Below are positions 1-5,541 of a stretch of 5,541 nt of DNA, piece after piece. Position 1 is the stretch's first letter, and each line of letters begins with the position of its first letter. The DNA lies in assembly GCA_947496835.1 (NCBI GenBank), contig CANMFV010000085.1, positions 1 through 5,541 on the forward strand. Direction: 5' to 3'. The position numbers were made by a program, and so were the translations under genes. The notes beneath the pieces are model-generated. The model saw nothing but the letters and a program-made list of their open reading frames with translations, ran no database searches and was not told the DNA's origin. This stretch comes from Flavobacteriales bacterium. Its GTDB lineage: Bacteria > Bacteroidota > Bacteroidia > Flavobacteriales_D > Crocinitomicaceae.

Positions 1-370
1 CGCTAGTTTTGGTTTGCGCAATCGGTTTTTAGTATCCAATAAAATCAATGATTACGGATTTTCTGTAGATAACATAAACAATCCTTTAATAGAATGGACA
101 AATCAGGACAATATCGACATGACATCTAAAGGTGAATTGTTCATTTTTAATTCGAACATCGGATTTTCTGGTGGAGCCGAATGGAATTTTGCTGGAACAA
201 CAGTATTAAAAGCAGAACTTGGGTATTATTATGGATTCGTTCCTTTGTTTTTAGATCGAACCGATGATAAAAAAAACTTATTTATTCTGGATAGCAACCT
301 CGAAAAAGTTTATTTTTCCAATAAATCAACACAGAATCAACTTGTGTTGAAAGTTTCAATCCTTTTCTAA
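1..370 (+). CDS. Outer-membrane beta-barrel protein, C-terminal part (5' end outside window)
   Basis: The reading frame is open from base 2 (first codons Ala-Ser-Phe-Gly-Leu) to TAA at 368-370, so only the last 122 residues are present and the true start lies upstream. The fragment has alternating polar and hydrophobic stretches typical of membrane beta-strands, such as SNIGFSGGAEWNF and LKAELGYYYGFVPLFL, separated by polar Asn/Asp/Lys-rich loops. It finishes with the strand QLVLKVSILF, whose terminal Phe is the usual outer-membrane insertion signal recognised by the BAM machinery. This layout matches the outer-membrane beta-barrel (PorT/OmpW-like) proteins common in Bacteroidota, but the fragment is too short to name a family or a substrate. 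It is followed with no gap by nadE, which suggests co-transcription. An A8 run lies at 269-276 inside a Lys-Lys-Asn stretch. Location is inferred from strand pattern and C-terminus; function is unknown. Confidence 0.75.
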   Translation, partial: ASFGLRNRFLVSNKINDYGFSVDNINNPLIEWTNQDNIDMTSKGELFIFNSNIGFSGGAEWNFAGTTVLKAELGYYYGFVPLFLDRTDDKKNLFILDSNLEKVYFSNKSTQNQLVLKVSILF

Positions 371-1147
371 TTGAATCCAATCGCCTCCCATATAGTCGCT
401 TGGTTAAAATCCTACCAAGAAAAAGCAAATGTTGATGGATTCATCATTGGTGTTTCTGGTGGTGTTGACTCAGCGTTAACTTCTACGCTATGTGCCTTAA
501 CAGGTTCAAAAGTGATTTCGTTGAATATGCCGATTCGTCAAACCAGAGCGGAATACGACCGCGCTCAAGAGCATATCCAAGATTTGAAAAATAGGTTTTC
601 AAATGTTCAATCTTTTGAAATTCCTTTGACAGAAATTTTTTCGTCTTTTGAATCGGTCATGCCCTTCGAAATTTCTGATCAAGCGTTGGCAATGGCAAAT
701 TCTCGTTCGCGCTTACGCATGATGACCTTGTATGCGATTGGACAAGCAAATCGTTGTTTGGTAGCAGGAACTGGAAATCGCGTAGAAGATTTTGGTGTTG
801 GATTTTTCACAAAATATGGTGACGGTGGTGTGGACGTGAGTCCAATTGCTGATTTGACGAAAACCGAAGTGTTTCAATTGGCAGAATCCGTGAACGTTGT
901 CCATTCAATTTTAACTGCGGCGCCAACAGACGGACTTTGGGAAGATGGAAGAAGTGATGAAGACCAAATCGGAGCAAGTTATCCAGAATTAGAATGGGCC
1001 ATGGATTTTAAAGGGGATCCCTCTTCATTATCCGTTAGAGAAAAAGAAGTCTTGCGTATTTACCAGGGATTCCATTCAGCAAATAAACATAAAATGGAAC
1101 CGATACCTGTGTGTCTAATTCCAAGAGAGTTGAAAAATGCAATATAG
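371..1147 (+). CDS. nadE: Ammonia-dependent NAD+ synthetase
   Basis: NadE makes NAD+ in the cytoplasm from nicotinic acid adenine dinucleotide (deamido-NAD+), ATP and ammonia (EC 6.3.1.5), the last step of NAD biosynthesis. The 258-residue protein carries the ATP-pyrophosphatase P-loop SGGVDS at 29-34. It also has the family motifs SRSRLRM (111-117), GTGNRVEDFGVGF (133-145), KYGDGGVD (148-155), PTDGLWEDGRSDEDQ (185-199) and a C-terminal HKMEPIP (240-246). Length fits the single-domain enzyme: no glutaminase (nitrilase) domain is present, so free ammonia is the expected nitrogen donor. The start must be at or after 371, because TAA at 368-370 lies in the same frame. TTG at 371 is the only reasonable start codon, since the next in-frame ATG is about 50 codons on and past the P-loop. 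No Shine-Dalgarno is visible. Translation may be coupled to the upstream gene. The 3' end overlaps the next gene by up to 11 bases. Confidence 0.95.
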   Translation: MNPIASHIVAWLKSYQEKANVDGFIIGVSGGVDSALTSTLCALTGSKVISLNMPIRQTRAEYDRAQEHIQDLKNRFSNVQSFEIPLTEIFSSFESVMPFEISDQALAMANSRSRLRMMTLYAIGQANRCLVAGTGNRVEDFGVGFFTKYGDGGVDVSPIADLTKTEVFQLAESVNVVHSILTAAPTDGLWEDGRSDEDQIGASYPELEWAMDFKGDPSSLSVREKEVLRIYQGFHSANKHKMEPIPVCLIPRELKNAI

Positions 1148-1634
1148 AATGAGTTTTATGGCCTTTACTCGTACAAGAAAAGGATTTGTTCTTGGTGTCG
1201 TTTTATGGTCCTTTATTTCGCTGACTGTTCAAGCGCAAAAAATAATTGAAAAAGGATTTAAGGGGTTGACTGAAAAAAACTTTGGATTAGCCAATCAATA
1301 TTTTCGTTCAGGATTTAAAAAAAATGGAAGCATCGCCTCTTTCGGTCTTTCTAAACTATTCATTACCCAGGATTTTCGAAATTTAGATAGTGCATACTAT
1401 TATGTATTGAAATCAGATAGTTTATGGTCAAGTGTGCCCGATAAAACCAAAGAAAAGTGGCGAAACGATTTTTCATTTGAAAAAAAGTCGATTGAGCTCC
1501 AACAGCAGACAGTTAGTCAATTGGTTTTTGATCAAATACAAGTGAATCCAACGGTGTTTGCATGGAATCAGTTCATTGAAAAGCATCCTTTATTCCTCTC
1601 AAAAATACAGCGATTTATTTGCGTGATCAATTAG
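1137..1634 (+). CDS. WG-repeat secreted protein, N-terminal part (split by a frameshift)
   Basis: This is the front part of a gene that continues in another frame to 3130. Three in-frame ATGs (1137, 1149, 1158) could start it. 1137 overlaps nadE by 11 bases, 1149 begins one base after the nadE stop, and 1158 gives the most compact signal peptide. The peptide has a basic stretch TRTRKG, a hydrophobic core (about 17-31 counted from 1137) and a probable signal peptidase I site after VQA at residue 33, so the protein should leave the cytoplasm. The following residues, about 35-155, are helical and TPR-like (EKGFKGLTEKNFGLANQYF, then GLSKLF and LDSAYYYVLKSD). After FIEKHPLFLSK this frame gives a short unrelated tail and stops at 1632-1634. 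Restoring one base near 1601-1605 continues as KNTAIYLRDQLAFELAKK in the downstream frame. The corrected protein would be about 657-664 residues. Function unknown. Confidence 0.75.
   Translation: MQYRMSFMAFTRTRKGFVLGVVLWSFISLTVQAQKIIEKGFKGLTEKNFGLANQYFRSGFKKNGSIASFGLSKLFITQDFRNLDSAYYYVLKSDSLWSSVPDKTKEKWRNDFSFEKKSIELQQQTVSQLVFDQIQVNPTVFAWNQFIEKHPLFLSKIQRFICVIN
1580..1634 (+). other. Frameshift junction in the WG-repeat gene (-1 frame change)
   Basis: The N-terminal frame stays open to TAG at 1632-1634. The frame carrying the rest of the protein has a stop at 1577-1579 and is open from 1580 to 3130, so the change of frame must fall in this interval. The run of five A at 1601-1605 is the most likely site. 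With six A, the codons read Ser-Lys-Asn-Thr-Ala-Ile-Tyr-Leu and join both parts into one plausible helical repeat. The run is not a classical X XXY YYZ slippery heptamer in the N-terminal frame, which argues for a sequence error or a true one-base deletion over programmed slippage, but cannot exclude slippage. Confidence 0.8.
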
Positions 1635-3130
1635 CGTTTGAATTGGCAAAAAAACAGAATACATCGATTGCTTTAAAGTCTTACTTGGATTCATTGCCTC
1701 AATCATCTTTTGCTCCAAAGGTTCAACACCTTTATTATGATTTGGAATATGCTGAAATGACAGCTGATGGCACATTAGCATCCTTCGTTCGCTTTTATGA
1801 GAATTGTCCATCAAACACACATCTGATGGAAGCAGCGAAAGAAATTTACCGTTTAGCAACCAAAAATCACACATTGGAAGAATATGTGTTGTTCGTGAGA
1901 ACATATAAATCGAATCCATATGAAAATGAGGCATGGCGAAACGTCTATAAAATTTACTTAAAGGAATATTCCGAAGAAAAGTTCGCCGCATTCCAAAAGG
2001 AATTTCCTGATTATCCATTTATGCAAGAACTTTCTGTTGATCTTGATTTATTTCAAATGAAATTATATCCAATCATTTCAAATGGAAAGTATGGATATAT
2101 GAATACCCAAGGCAAACTGATTATTCCAGCCATTTATAACGAAGCTGGTCCTTTTCAAGATGGATTAGCCGTTGTTTCAAAAGAAGAGTTATTCGGAATT
2201 ATTGATAAAAAAAATCAGCTTGTTGTTGATTTTAAATACGATGAAGTATCTGAATTTGTGACTAACCGTGCTATTGTTAGACAGGGGGAGAAATATGGCG
2301 TAATAAATCAATCCGGTAAATGGATCTTTCCATTAGAATTTGATGACATAAGTTTAGGAGCTAATCATCTTTACACCGTTGTGAAAGAAGGAAAATCTAA
2401 CATATATAATTTGAATTTTGAAGCGGCTTTGTTTGGAGCAGAAATCATTGAAACAAATTTCTCTAAATTAATGTCTATTAAACATCCAGAATTTGAACTT
2501 ATTGGTGAGTTAGATCGCAAATCAAATAGGGCAGTGGTGAAAGTGACGGGTCAATTGAACTACATTGACTCACTTGGTAAAGTAATGCTTACAACACCCC
2601 TAGAATGGTTTTCGGATGCGCTGAATGTCGCTAAATTCAACAATGGATTCGCTGTCTTTCGCAAAAAAGATAAATTTGGATTAATCGATGTGAATGGAAA
2701 AGTGATTCAAAAACCGATTTATGAATCGAGTGGTCCGTTTACTGGATTTTGGCCTGTAAAAGACAAAGGGAATTGGGCCTTGCTTGATATGAAAGGAAAA
2801 GTTGTGTTGCCTTTTGAATATGATTTCATTCGATTAATGCCGGATTTAGGTTATCTAATTGAAAAAGAGGAGAAATTCGGATTGTTAAACAGTGTAGGGA
2901 AAATGATTTTACCCGTTTCATACGCGACCATTAAATCTTTTGAAGCTGATTATTTTATCGTTTCCAATGATGAAAAATTTGGTTTATTTTTGAGGGATGG
3001 AAAAGAAGTCCTTCCAATACAATACGAGCGAATTCAACGGTTTGACCTTGAATCTTTGGTATTGATGCAGGAAGGTTTAATGCTGTATTTCTTTCCAAAT
3101 ACACATGCGTTTATAAGCCTGACGGAATGA
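1619..3130 (+). CDS. WG-repeat protein, C-terminal part (TPR-like helices then WG repeats)
   Basis: This frame holds the main body of the protein begun at 1137-1158. The nominal TTG at 1619 is probably not a real start: the part has no signal peptide and opens in the middle of a helical repeat (LRDQLAFELAKKQNTS). Residues 1-140 of this part are helical and TPR-like. From about residue 156 there are WG-type repeats with the pattern K-(Y/F)-G-hydrophobic, three to five residues, GK, hydrophobics, then (Y/F)(D/E). Examples are KYGYMNTQGKLIIP, KFGLIDVNGKV and KFGLLNSVGKMILP. About 30 residues separate repeats, as in Pfam WG_beta_rep, which probably forms a beta-solenoid-like binding surface. The signal peptide on the N-terminal part predicts a periplasmic or surface location. 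The gene ends at TGA 3128-3130, overlapping the ATG of the TonB-like gene, so translational coupling is likely. Ligand and role are unknown. Confidence 0.8.
   Translation: MRDQLAFELAKKQNTSIALKSYLDSLPQSSFAPKVQHLYYDLEYAEMTADGTLASFVRFYENCPSNTHLMEAAKEIYRLATKNHTLEEYVLFVRTYKSNPYENEAWRNVYKIYLKEYSEEKFAAFQKEFPDYPFMQELSVDLDLFQMKLYPIISNGKYGYMNTQGKLIIPAIYNEAGPFQDGLAVVSKEELFGIIDKKNQLVVDFKYDEVSEFVTNRAIVRQGEKYGVINQSGKWIFPLEFDDISLGANHLYTVVKEGKSNIYNLNFEAALFGAEIIETNFSKLMSIKHPEFELIGELDRKSNRAVVKVTGQLNYIDSLGKVMLTTPLEWFSDALNVAKFNNGFAVFRKKDKFGLIDVNGKVIQKPIYESSGPFTGFWPVKDKGNWALLDMKGKVVLPFEYDFIRLMPDLGYLIEKEEKFGLLNSVGKMILPVSYATIKSFEADYFIVSNDEKFGLFLRDGKEVLPIQYERIQRFDLESLVLMQEGLMLYFFPNTHAFISLTE
2084..3067 (+). repeat. 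Array of about eight degenerate WG repeats (protein level)
   Basis: Recognisable units begin at about 2084 (GKYGYM), 2186 (ELFGII), 2288 (EKYGVI), 2555 (LNYIDSLGK, weak), 2669 (DKFGLI), 2768 (GNWALL), 2870 (EKFGLL) and 2972 (EKFGLF). Each is about 30 residues long. Between about 2357 and 2554 the pattern is hard to see, leaving an interrupted or strongly diverged stretch that splits the array into three N-terminal and about five C-terminal units. The units are similar only as protein; no recent DNA duplication is visible. Confidence 0.75.
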
Positions 3131-3900
3131 ATAGATTGCTGAAAAATCCGGAACAGTTTTTTAAGATATTAATCGGTATCTTAACCATGTACGTGGGCGT
3201 ATTTGTCTATTTGGAAATGACCACTGTTCGAAAGGAAACAGCGATAGAAGCGGATGAATTTTCTGTTTCAATAGAAGAAGTTCCGGAGGAAATTGAATTA
3301 ACATTGGAACAAGCTCAAGCTTTTCAAACGGTAGGAGACGTTCGGAATATTGTGCGTGACGCTTCCGATAATCGACAACGCTCACAGCAGGATTGGTCTC
3401 AAGATGCAGCGAGTTCTTCGAGGTCTGGTAATCCTGAGCAAAGTGCAAAAGAGTTTGAACAAAGCCTTTATGATGAATTTGGTGGCGCGAGGGAGCGAGA
3501 GAAAATCAAAACTGAATCTGCTGAACGGTTGAAAAACAAAAACAACGGAAACACAGGTAAGGTTAATTCAACGACAAATCAAACAGGAAGTCCAAACCAG
3601 TATGCGGGTAGTGTCATGGTTGACTTCTCTTTGCCAGGAAGAACAGCGTTTGAAAACAAAAAGTGGAACGTTCGAAATCCAGGATATACATGTGGCTATA
3701 ATTCTGCGGGTACAGTTGTCATTAACATCACTGTTAATAACGCTGGGCGAGTTGTCGCGAAAAGTGTGGACAATAATCGAAGTACTTCATCGACGCCATG
3801 TATGATTGAACAAGCACTAAAATATGCTGGGATGTCCAAGTTTAATTCTGGTTCAGGAAATGTTTCAGGGTACATCTCTTACCGATTCGTTTCTCAGTGA
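3127..3900 (+). CDS. TonB-like inner-membrane-anchored periplasmic protein
   Basis: The 257-residue protein has a short cytoplasmic start and one membrane helix at about 12-29 (FKILIGILTMYVGVFVYL). A long polar, Glu/Gln/Ser/Asn-rich linker follows at about 36-158, then a C-terminal globular domain from about 160. That domain contains VMVDFSLPGR (163-171), NPGYTCG (184-190), GTVVINITVNNAGRVV (195-210) and CMIEQALKYAGMSKFN (225-240), ending in GYISYRF. This fits the TonB C-terminal fold and closely resembles Bacteroidota proteins annotated as energy transducer TonB and often found with ExbB/ExbD. Unlike classical TonB, the linker is not Pro/Lys-rich, and no exbB or exbD is in the window. Cys189 and Cys225 are the only cysteines in the domain and could pair. 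The start ATG overlaps the WG-gene stop as ATGA. Tandem in-frame TGA TGA codons end the gene (3898-3903). Actual coupling to a TonB-dependent receptor is not shown. Confidence 0.75.
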   Translation: MNRLLKNPEQFFKILIGILTMYVGVFVYLEMTTVRKETAIEADEFSVSIEEVPEEIELTLEQAQAFQTVGDVRNIVRDASDNRQRSQQDWSQDAASSSRSGNPEQSAKEFEQSLYDEFGGAREREKIKTESAERLKNKNNGNTGKVNSTTNQTGSPNQYAGSVMVDFSLPGRTAFENKKWNVRNPGYTCGYNSAGTVVINITVNNAGRVVAKSVDNNRSTSSTPCMIEQALKYAGMSKFNSGSGNVSGYISYRFVSQ

Positions 3901-3942
3901 TGATTTTTTAATCAAAATAATGATGAGTTATTTGGATTTTGT

Positions 3943-3960
3943 TATTTTTGTACAATAAAA
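3943..3960 (+). promoter_or_regulatory. Probable promoter -7 element with overlapping palindrome, candidate operator of the S24 regulator
   Basis: TATTTTTG at 3943-3950 matches the Bacteroidota -7 consensus TAnnTTTG exactly. No good -33 TTTG/TTG is seen 17-23 bases upstream. Transcription would begin near 3956-3957, about 12 bases before the ATG at 3969. The perfect palindrome TTGTACAA (3948-3955) sits on this element. Extended to 3943-3960, seven of nine pairs match around the centre between 3951 and 3952. XRE/S24 repressors usually bind such dyads and often control their own gene, so this is a reasonable autoregulatory operator. Binding itself is inference. Confidence 0.5.
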
Positions 3961-3968
3961 TCATCCCT

Positions 3969-4784
3969 ATGTTCATTGCAGCTAACCTCAAATTATTACG
4001 AAAAAGATCCAGTAAATCACAGGAAGAACTTGCGCAAGCACTCGGTTTAAATCGATCGACCTATAGTGGGTATGAAAATGAAGTAGCACAACCTAGTTTG
4101 GAAATGTTATTGACGATATCTCAATTTCATAAAGTGACTTTGGATGATTTAATTGCCAAGGACTTTTCTAAATACCTTGACTCAGATTGGAATTCCATGG
4201 AAAATCATTGGAAGACAGGAGCGAAAGGAACAAATCTGCGCATTTTGACAACCGTAGTGAATTCCGACAATGAAGAAGAAGTGGAGTTGATTCCGGAAAA
4301 AGTTAGAGCAGGTTATGTTGCGGGATATGCAGATCCGGAGTTTATGCGCGATTTACCGACCTTGAAATTGCCTTTTTTATCAAAAAACAGAAAGTACCGC
4401 GCATTTCCAATATCCGGAGATTCCATGCCGCCAGTTTCACATGGTTCTTATGTTGTTGGTGAGTTTGTTCAAGATTGGTTGAGTTTACCTTCTAATTCAC
4501 CTTGTGTTATTGTGACGAATAATGACGGAATTGTCTTCAAATATGTGTTCAATCAATTAAAAGAAGCGCAGCAATTGTTATTGGTTTCCTCGAATCCGAG
4601 CTACGAACCGTATACTGTATCTGTTGAGCATATTTTGGAGGTTTGGCGATTTGTTTCGTACATTTCTAAAGATATTCCTGATGTTCAACTCGATGCAGAT
4701 GGGGTGGGTGCTTCGTTCAGAAATCTACAAAAGGATATTCAGCAAATTCTCATTCATTTGTCAGATCCGAATAGTAAGGCTTGA
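3969..4784 (+). CDS. XRE-family transcriptional regulator with S24 (LexA/CI-like) self-cleavage domain
   Basis: The 271-residue protein has an XRE helix-turn-helix at about 3-62, with SQEELAQALGL as the positioning helix and NRSTYSGYENE (28-38) as the recognition helix region. A peptidase S24 domain covers about 110-232. It keeps the parts needed for RecA-stimulated self-cleavage in LexA/UmuD/CI: an Ala-Gly pair at 114-115 (KVRAGYV), the nucleophile Ser152 in GDSMPP and the general base Lys191 in GIVFKYVF. The Ser-Lys spacing of 39 is close to that of LexA. A helical tail of about 35 residues follows. ATG at 3969 is preferred over the in-frame TTG at 3939, because the latter lies upstream of the predicted -7 element and would add an unconserved leader. 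Such proteins are common in Bacteroidota and usually respond to DNA damage or stress. The regulated genes are unknown. No phage gene is nearby. Confidence 0.88.
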   Translation: MFIAANLKLLRKRSSKSQEELAQALGLNRSTYSGYENEVAQPSLEMLLTISQFHKVTLDDLIAKDFSKYLDSDWNSMENHWKTGAKGTNLRILTTVVNSDNEEEVELIPEKVRAGYVAGYADPEFMRDLPTLKLPFLSKNRKYRAFPISGDSMPPVSHGSYVVGEFVQDWLSLPSNSPCVIVTNNDGIVFKYVFNQLKEAQQLLLVSSNPSYEPYTVSVEHILEVWRFVSYISKDIPDVQLDADGVGASFRNLQKDIQQILIHLSDPNSKA

Positions 4785-4791
4785 TTCCTTC

Positions 4792-4819
4792 TTGAATCCC
4801 GCGGATATTATTATCTTTG
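4792..4819 (+). promoter_or_regulatory. Bacteroidota-type promoter of thrS
   Basis: TTG at 4792-4794 is followed after 17 bases by TATCTTTG at 4812-4819. This fits the phylum consensus TTG-N17-23-TAnnTTTG at every fixed position. Transcription should begin around 4825, leaving a leader of roughly 18 bases before the ATG at 4844. That is too short for a T-box or a structured ThrRS-binding operator like the one in E. coli thrS mRNA. The sequence just before the start (GATAAGAACAG) has at best a weak Shine-Dalgarno. Confidence 0.7.
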
Positions 4820-4843
4820 CACTTCAAAATACGATAAGAACAG

Positions 4844-5541
4844 ATGATTCAGGTTACTTTTCCAGATGGAACAATCAGGGAATATGAGAAGGGGACTTCT
4901 GCATTGCAAATCGCAATGTCTATTTCCGAAGGATTGGCGCGCAATGTATTAGCAGCACGTGTCAATGGACAAGTGAAGGATGCAGTCCTTCCAATCAATG
5001 AAGATTGTGAATTGCAATTATTGACATGGAATGATACCGATGGTAAATCTACCATGTGGCATTCATCTGCCCATTTAATGGCTGAAGCATTGGAATTTCA
5101 TTTCCCTGGAGTTAAACTTGCGATAGGTCCACCCGTGAATAGTGGATTCTATTACGACGTAGACTTCATGGATCATACGATTTCTGAAAAGGATTTAGAG
5201 AAAATCGAGCAAAAAATGAAGGAACTAGCGAAAGCGAAGAATCCATTCATTCGACAAGAAATTTCTAAAGCTGACGCAGTTGCTTATTTCACAGAAAAAC
5301 AAGATCCATATAAATTGGAATTGTTATCTGAATTGGAAGACGGAACGATTACCTTTTACACGCAAGGAAATTTCACTGACTTATGTCGTGGACCACACAT
5401 TCCAGATACAGGATTCATTAAAGCAGTAAAATTAACAGCGATTGCTGGAGCTTACTGGAGAGGTGATGAGAAGAATAAACAATTGACACGCATTTATGGT
5501 GTTACTTTTCCGAAGCAAGCTGAATTAACGGAGCATTTAGA
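4844..5541 (+). CDS. thrS: Threonyl-tRNA synthetase, N-terminal part (3' end outside window)
   Basis: ThrRS charges tRNA-Thr with threonine in the cytoplasm (EC 6.1.1.3) and removes mischarged serine. The 232 residues present are about a third of the usual 640. Residues 1-61 form the TGS domain (MIQVTFPDGTIREYEKG, then LAARVNGQVKDAVLPI). From about 62 to 224 lies the editing domain, with its zinc/catalytic set: H73 and H77 in HSSAH, C181 and H185 in CRGPH, nearly the same numbers as H73, H77, C182 and H186 of E. coli. IGPPVNSGFYYD (94-105) and AYWRGDEKNKQLTRIYG (203-219) are also family signatures. The catalytic class II core with motifs 1-3 and the anticodon-binding domain would follow past the window edge. 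The ATG is the first in frame and gives the expected TGS start. The gene is transcribed from the promoter just upstream, apart from the preceding regulator. Confidence 0.96.
   Translation, partial: MIQVTFPDGTIREYEKGTSALQIAMSISEGLARNVLAARVNGQVKDAVLPINEDCELQLLTWNDTDGKSTMWHSSAHLMAEALEFHFPGVKLAIGPPVNSGFYYDVDFMDHTISEKDLEKIEQKMKELAKAKNPFIRQEISKADAVAYFTEKQDPYKLELLSELEDGTITFYTQGNFTDLCRGPHIPDTGFIKAVKLTAIAGAYWRGDEKNKQLTRIYGVTFPKQAELTEHL

Noticed and set aside
1598..1607. Programmed -1 ribosomal frameshift site
   Set aside because: In the N-terminal frame the codons are TCA AAA ATA, which do not form a standard X XXY YYZ heptamer, and no clear stimulatory stem-loop or Shine-Dalgarno was seen. A missing base is simpler.
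1599..2018. Open frame of 139 codons on the - strand
   Set aside because: It lies fully inside the WG-repeat gene on the opposite strand, has no recognisable motif, signal or promoter, and its composition is what antisense of an AT-rich coding region gives.
3161..3448. Open frame of 95 codons on the - strand, and + strand frames at 3350-3532 and 3602-3805
   Set aside because: All are shadows inside the TonB-like gene, whose membrane helix, linker and C-terminal domain are clear in the main frame.
3901..3914. TGATT-TTTT-AATCA hairpin after the TonB-like gene
   Set aside because: The stem has only five mostly A/T pairs and there is no T tract after it, so it does not make a convincing terminator.
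3939..3968. Upstream TTG start adding ten residues to the S24 regulator
   Set aside because: It lies before the predicted -7 element and start of transcription, and the helix-turn-helix begins normally from the ATG at 3969.
4783..4798. GATTC-CTTCTT-GAATC hairpin after the S24 gene
   Set aside because: It has a five-pair stem, no following T run, and overlaps the -33 element of the thrS promoter; probably chance.
4624..4887. Open frame of 87 codons running from the S24 gene across the intergenic region into thrS
   Set aside because: It is out of frame with two certain genes, crosses the thrS promoter, and has no recognisable content.
4849..5055. Open frame of 68 codons on the - strand
   Set aside because: It is antisense to the well-supported TGS domain of thrS.

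Overview
The window looks like ordinary chromosome of an AT-rich member of the Bacteroidota, probably Flavobacteriales-like. The signs are two matches to the TAnnTTTG -7 promoter element of that phylum, almost no Shine-Dalgarno sequences, an outer-membrane beta-barrel ending in Phe, a WG-repeat secreted protein, the Bacteroidota form of a TonB-like protein, and an XRE/S24 regulator. No lineage was tested by search. All supported genes are on the + strand, and gaps between genes never exceed about 70 bases. No RNA gene, mobile element, CRISPR array or attachment site was seen.

Layout: (1) 1-370 is the C-terminal end of an outer-membrane beta-barrel protein. (2) 371-1147 is nadE, ammonia-dependent NAD+ synthetase, starting with TTG directly after the preceding stop codon. 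(3) 1137-3130 is a secreted protein with an N-terminal TPR-like helical part and about eight WG repeats. As read here it is split by a -1 frame change between 1580 and 1634, most simply by one missing A in the run at 1601-1605. (4) 3127-3900 is a membrane-anchored TonB-like periplasmic protein, overlapping the WG gene by ATGA. (5) 3969-4784 is a LexA/CI-like regulator with an N-terminal XRE helix-turn-helix and a C-terminal S24 self-cleavage domain. It has its own promoter and a palindrome over the predicted transcription start. (6) From 4844 to the window edge is the first third of thrS, with a good Bacteroidota promoter.

The first four genes abut or overlap and are probably one transcription unit. 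Three of the four products belong to the cell envelope (outer membrane, secreted/periplasmic, inner membrane to periplasm), while nadE is a housekeeping enzyme. The regulator and thrS each appear to be transcribed from their own promoter. The points most worth checking are the frameshift in the WG-repeat gene, the candidate operator of the S24 regulator, and the uncharacterised WG-repeat plus TonB-like pair downstream of nadE. I see no clear evidence of a wholly new system.
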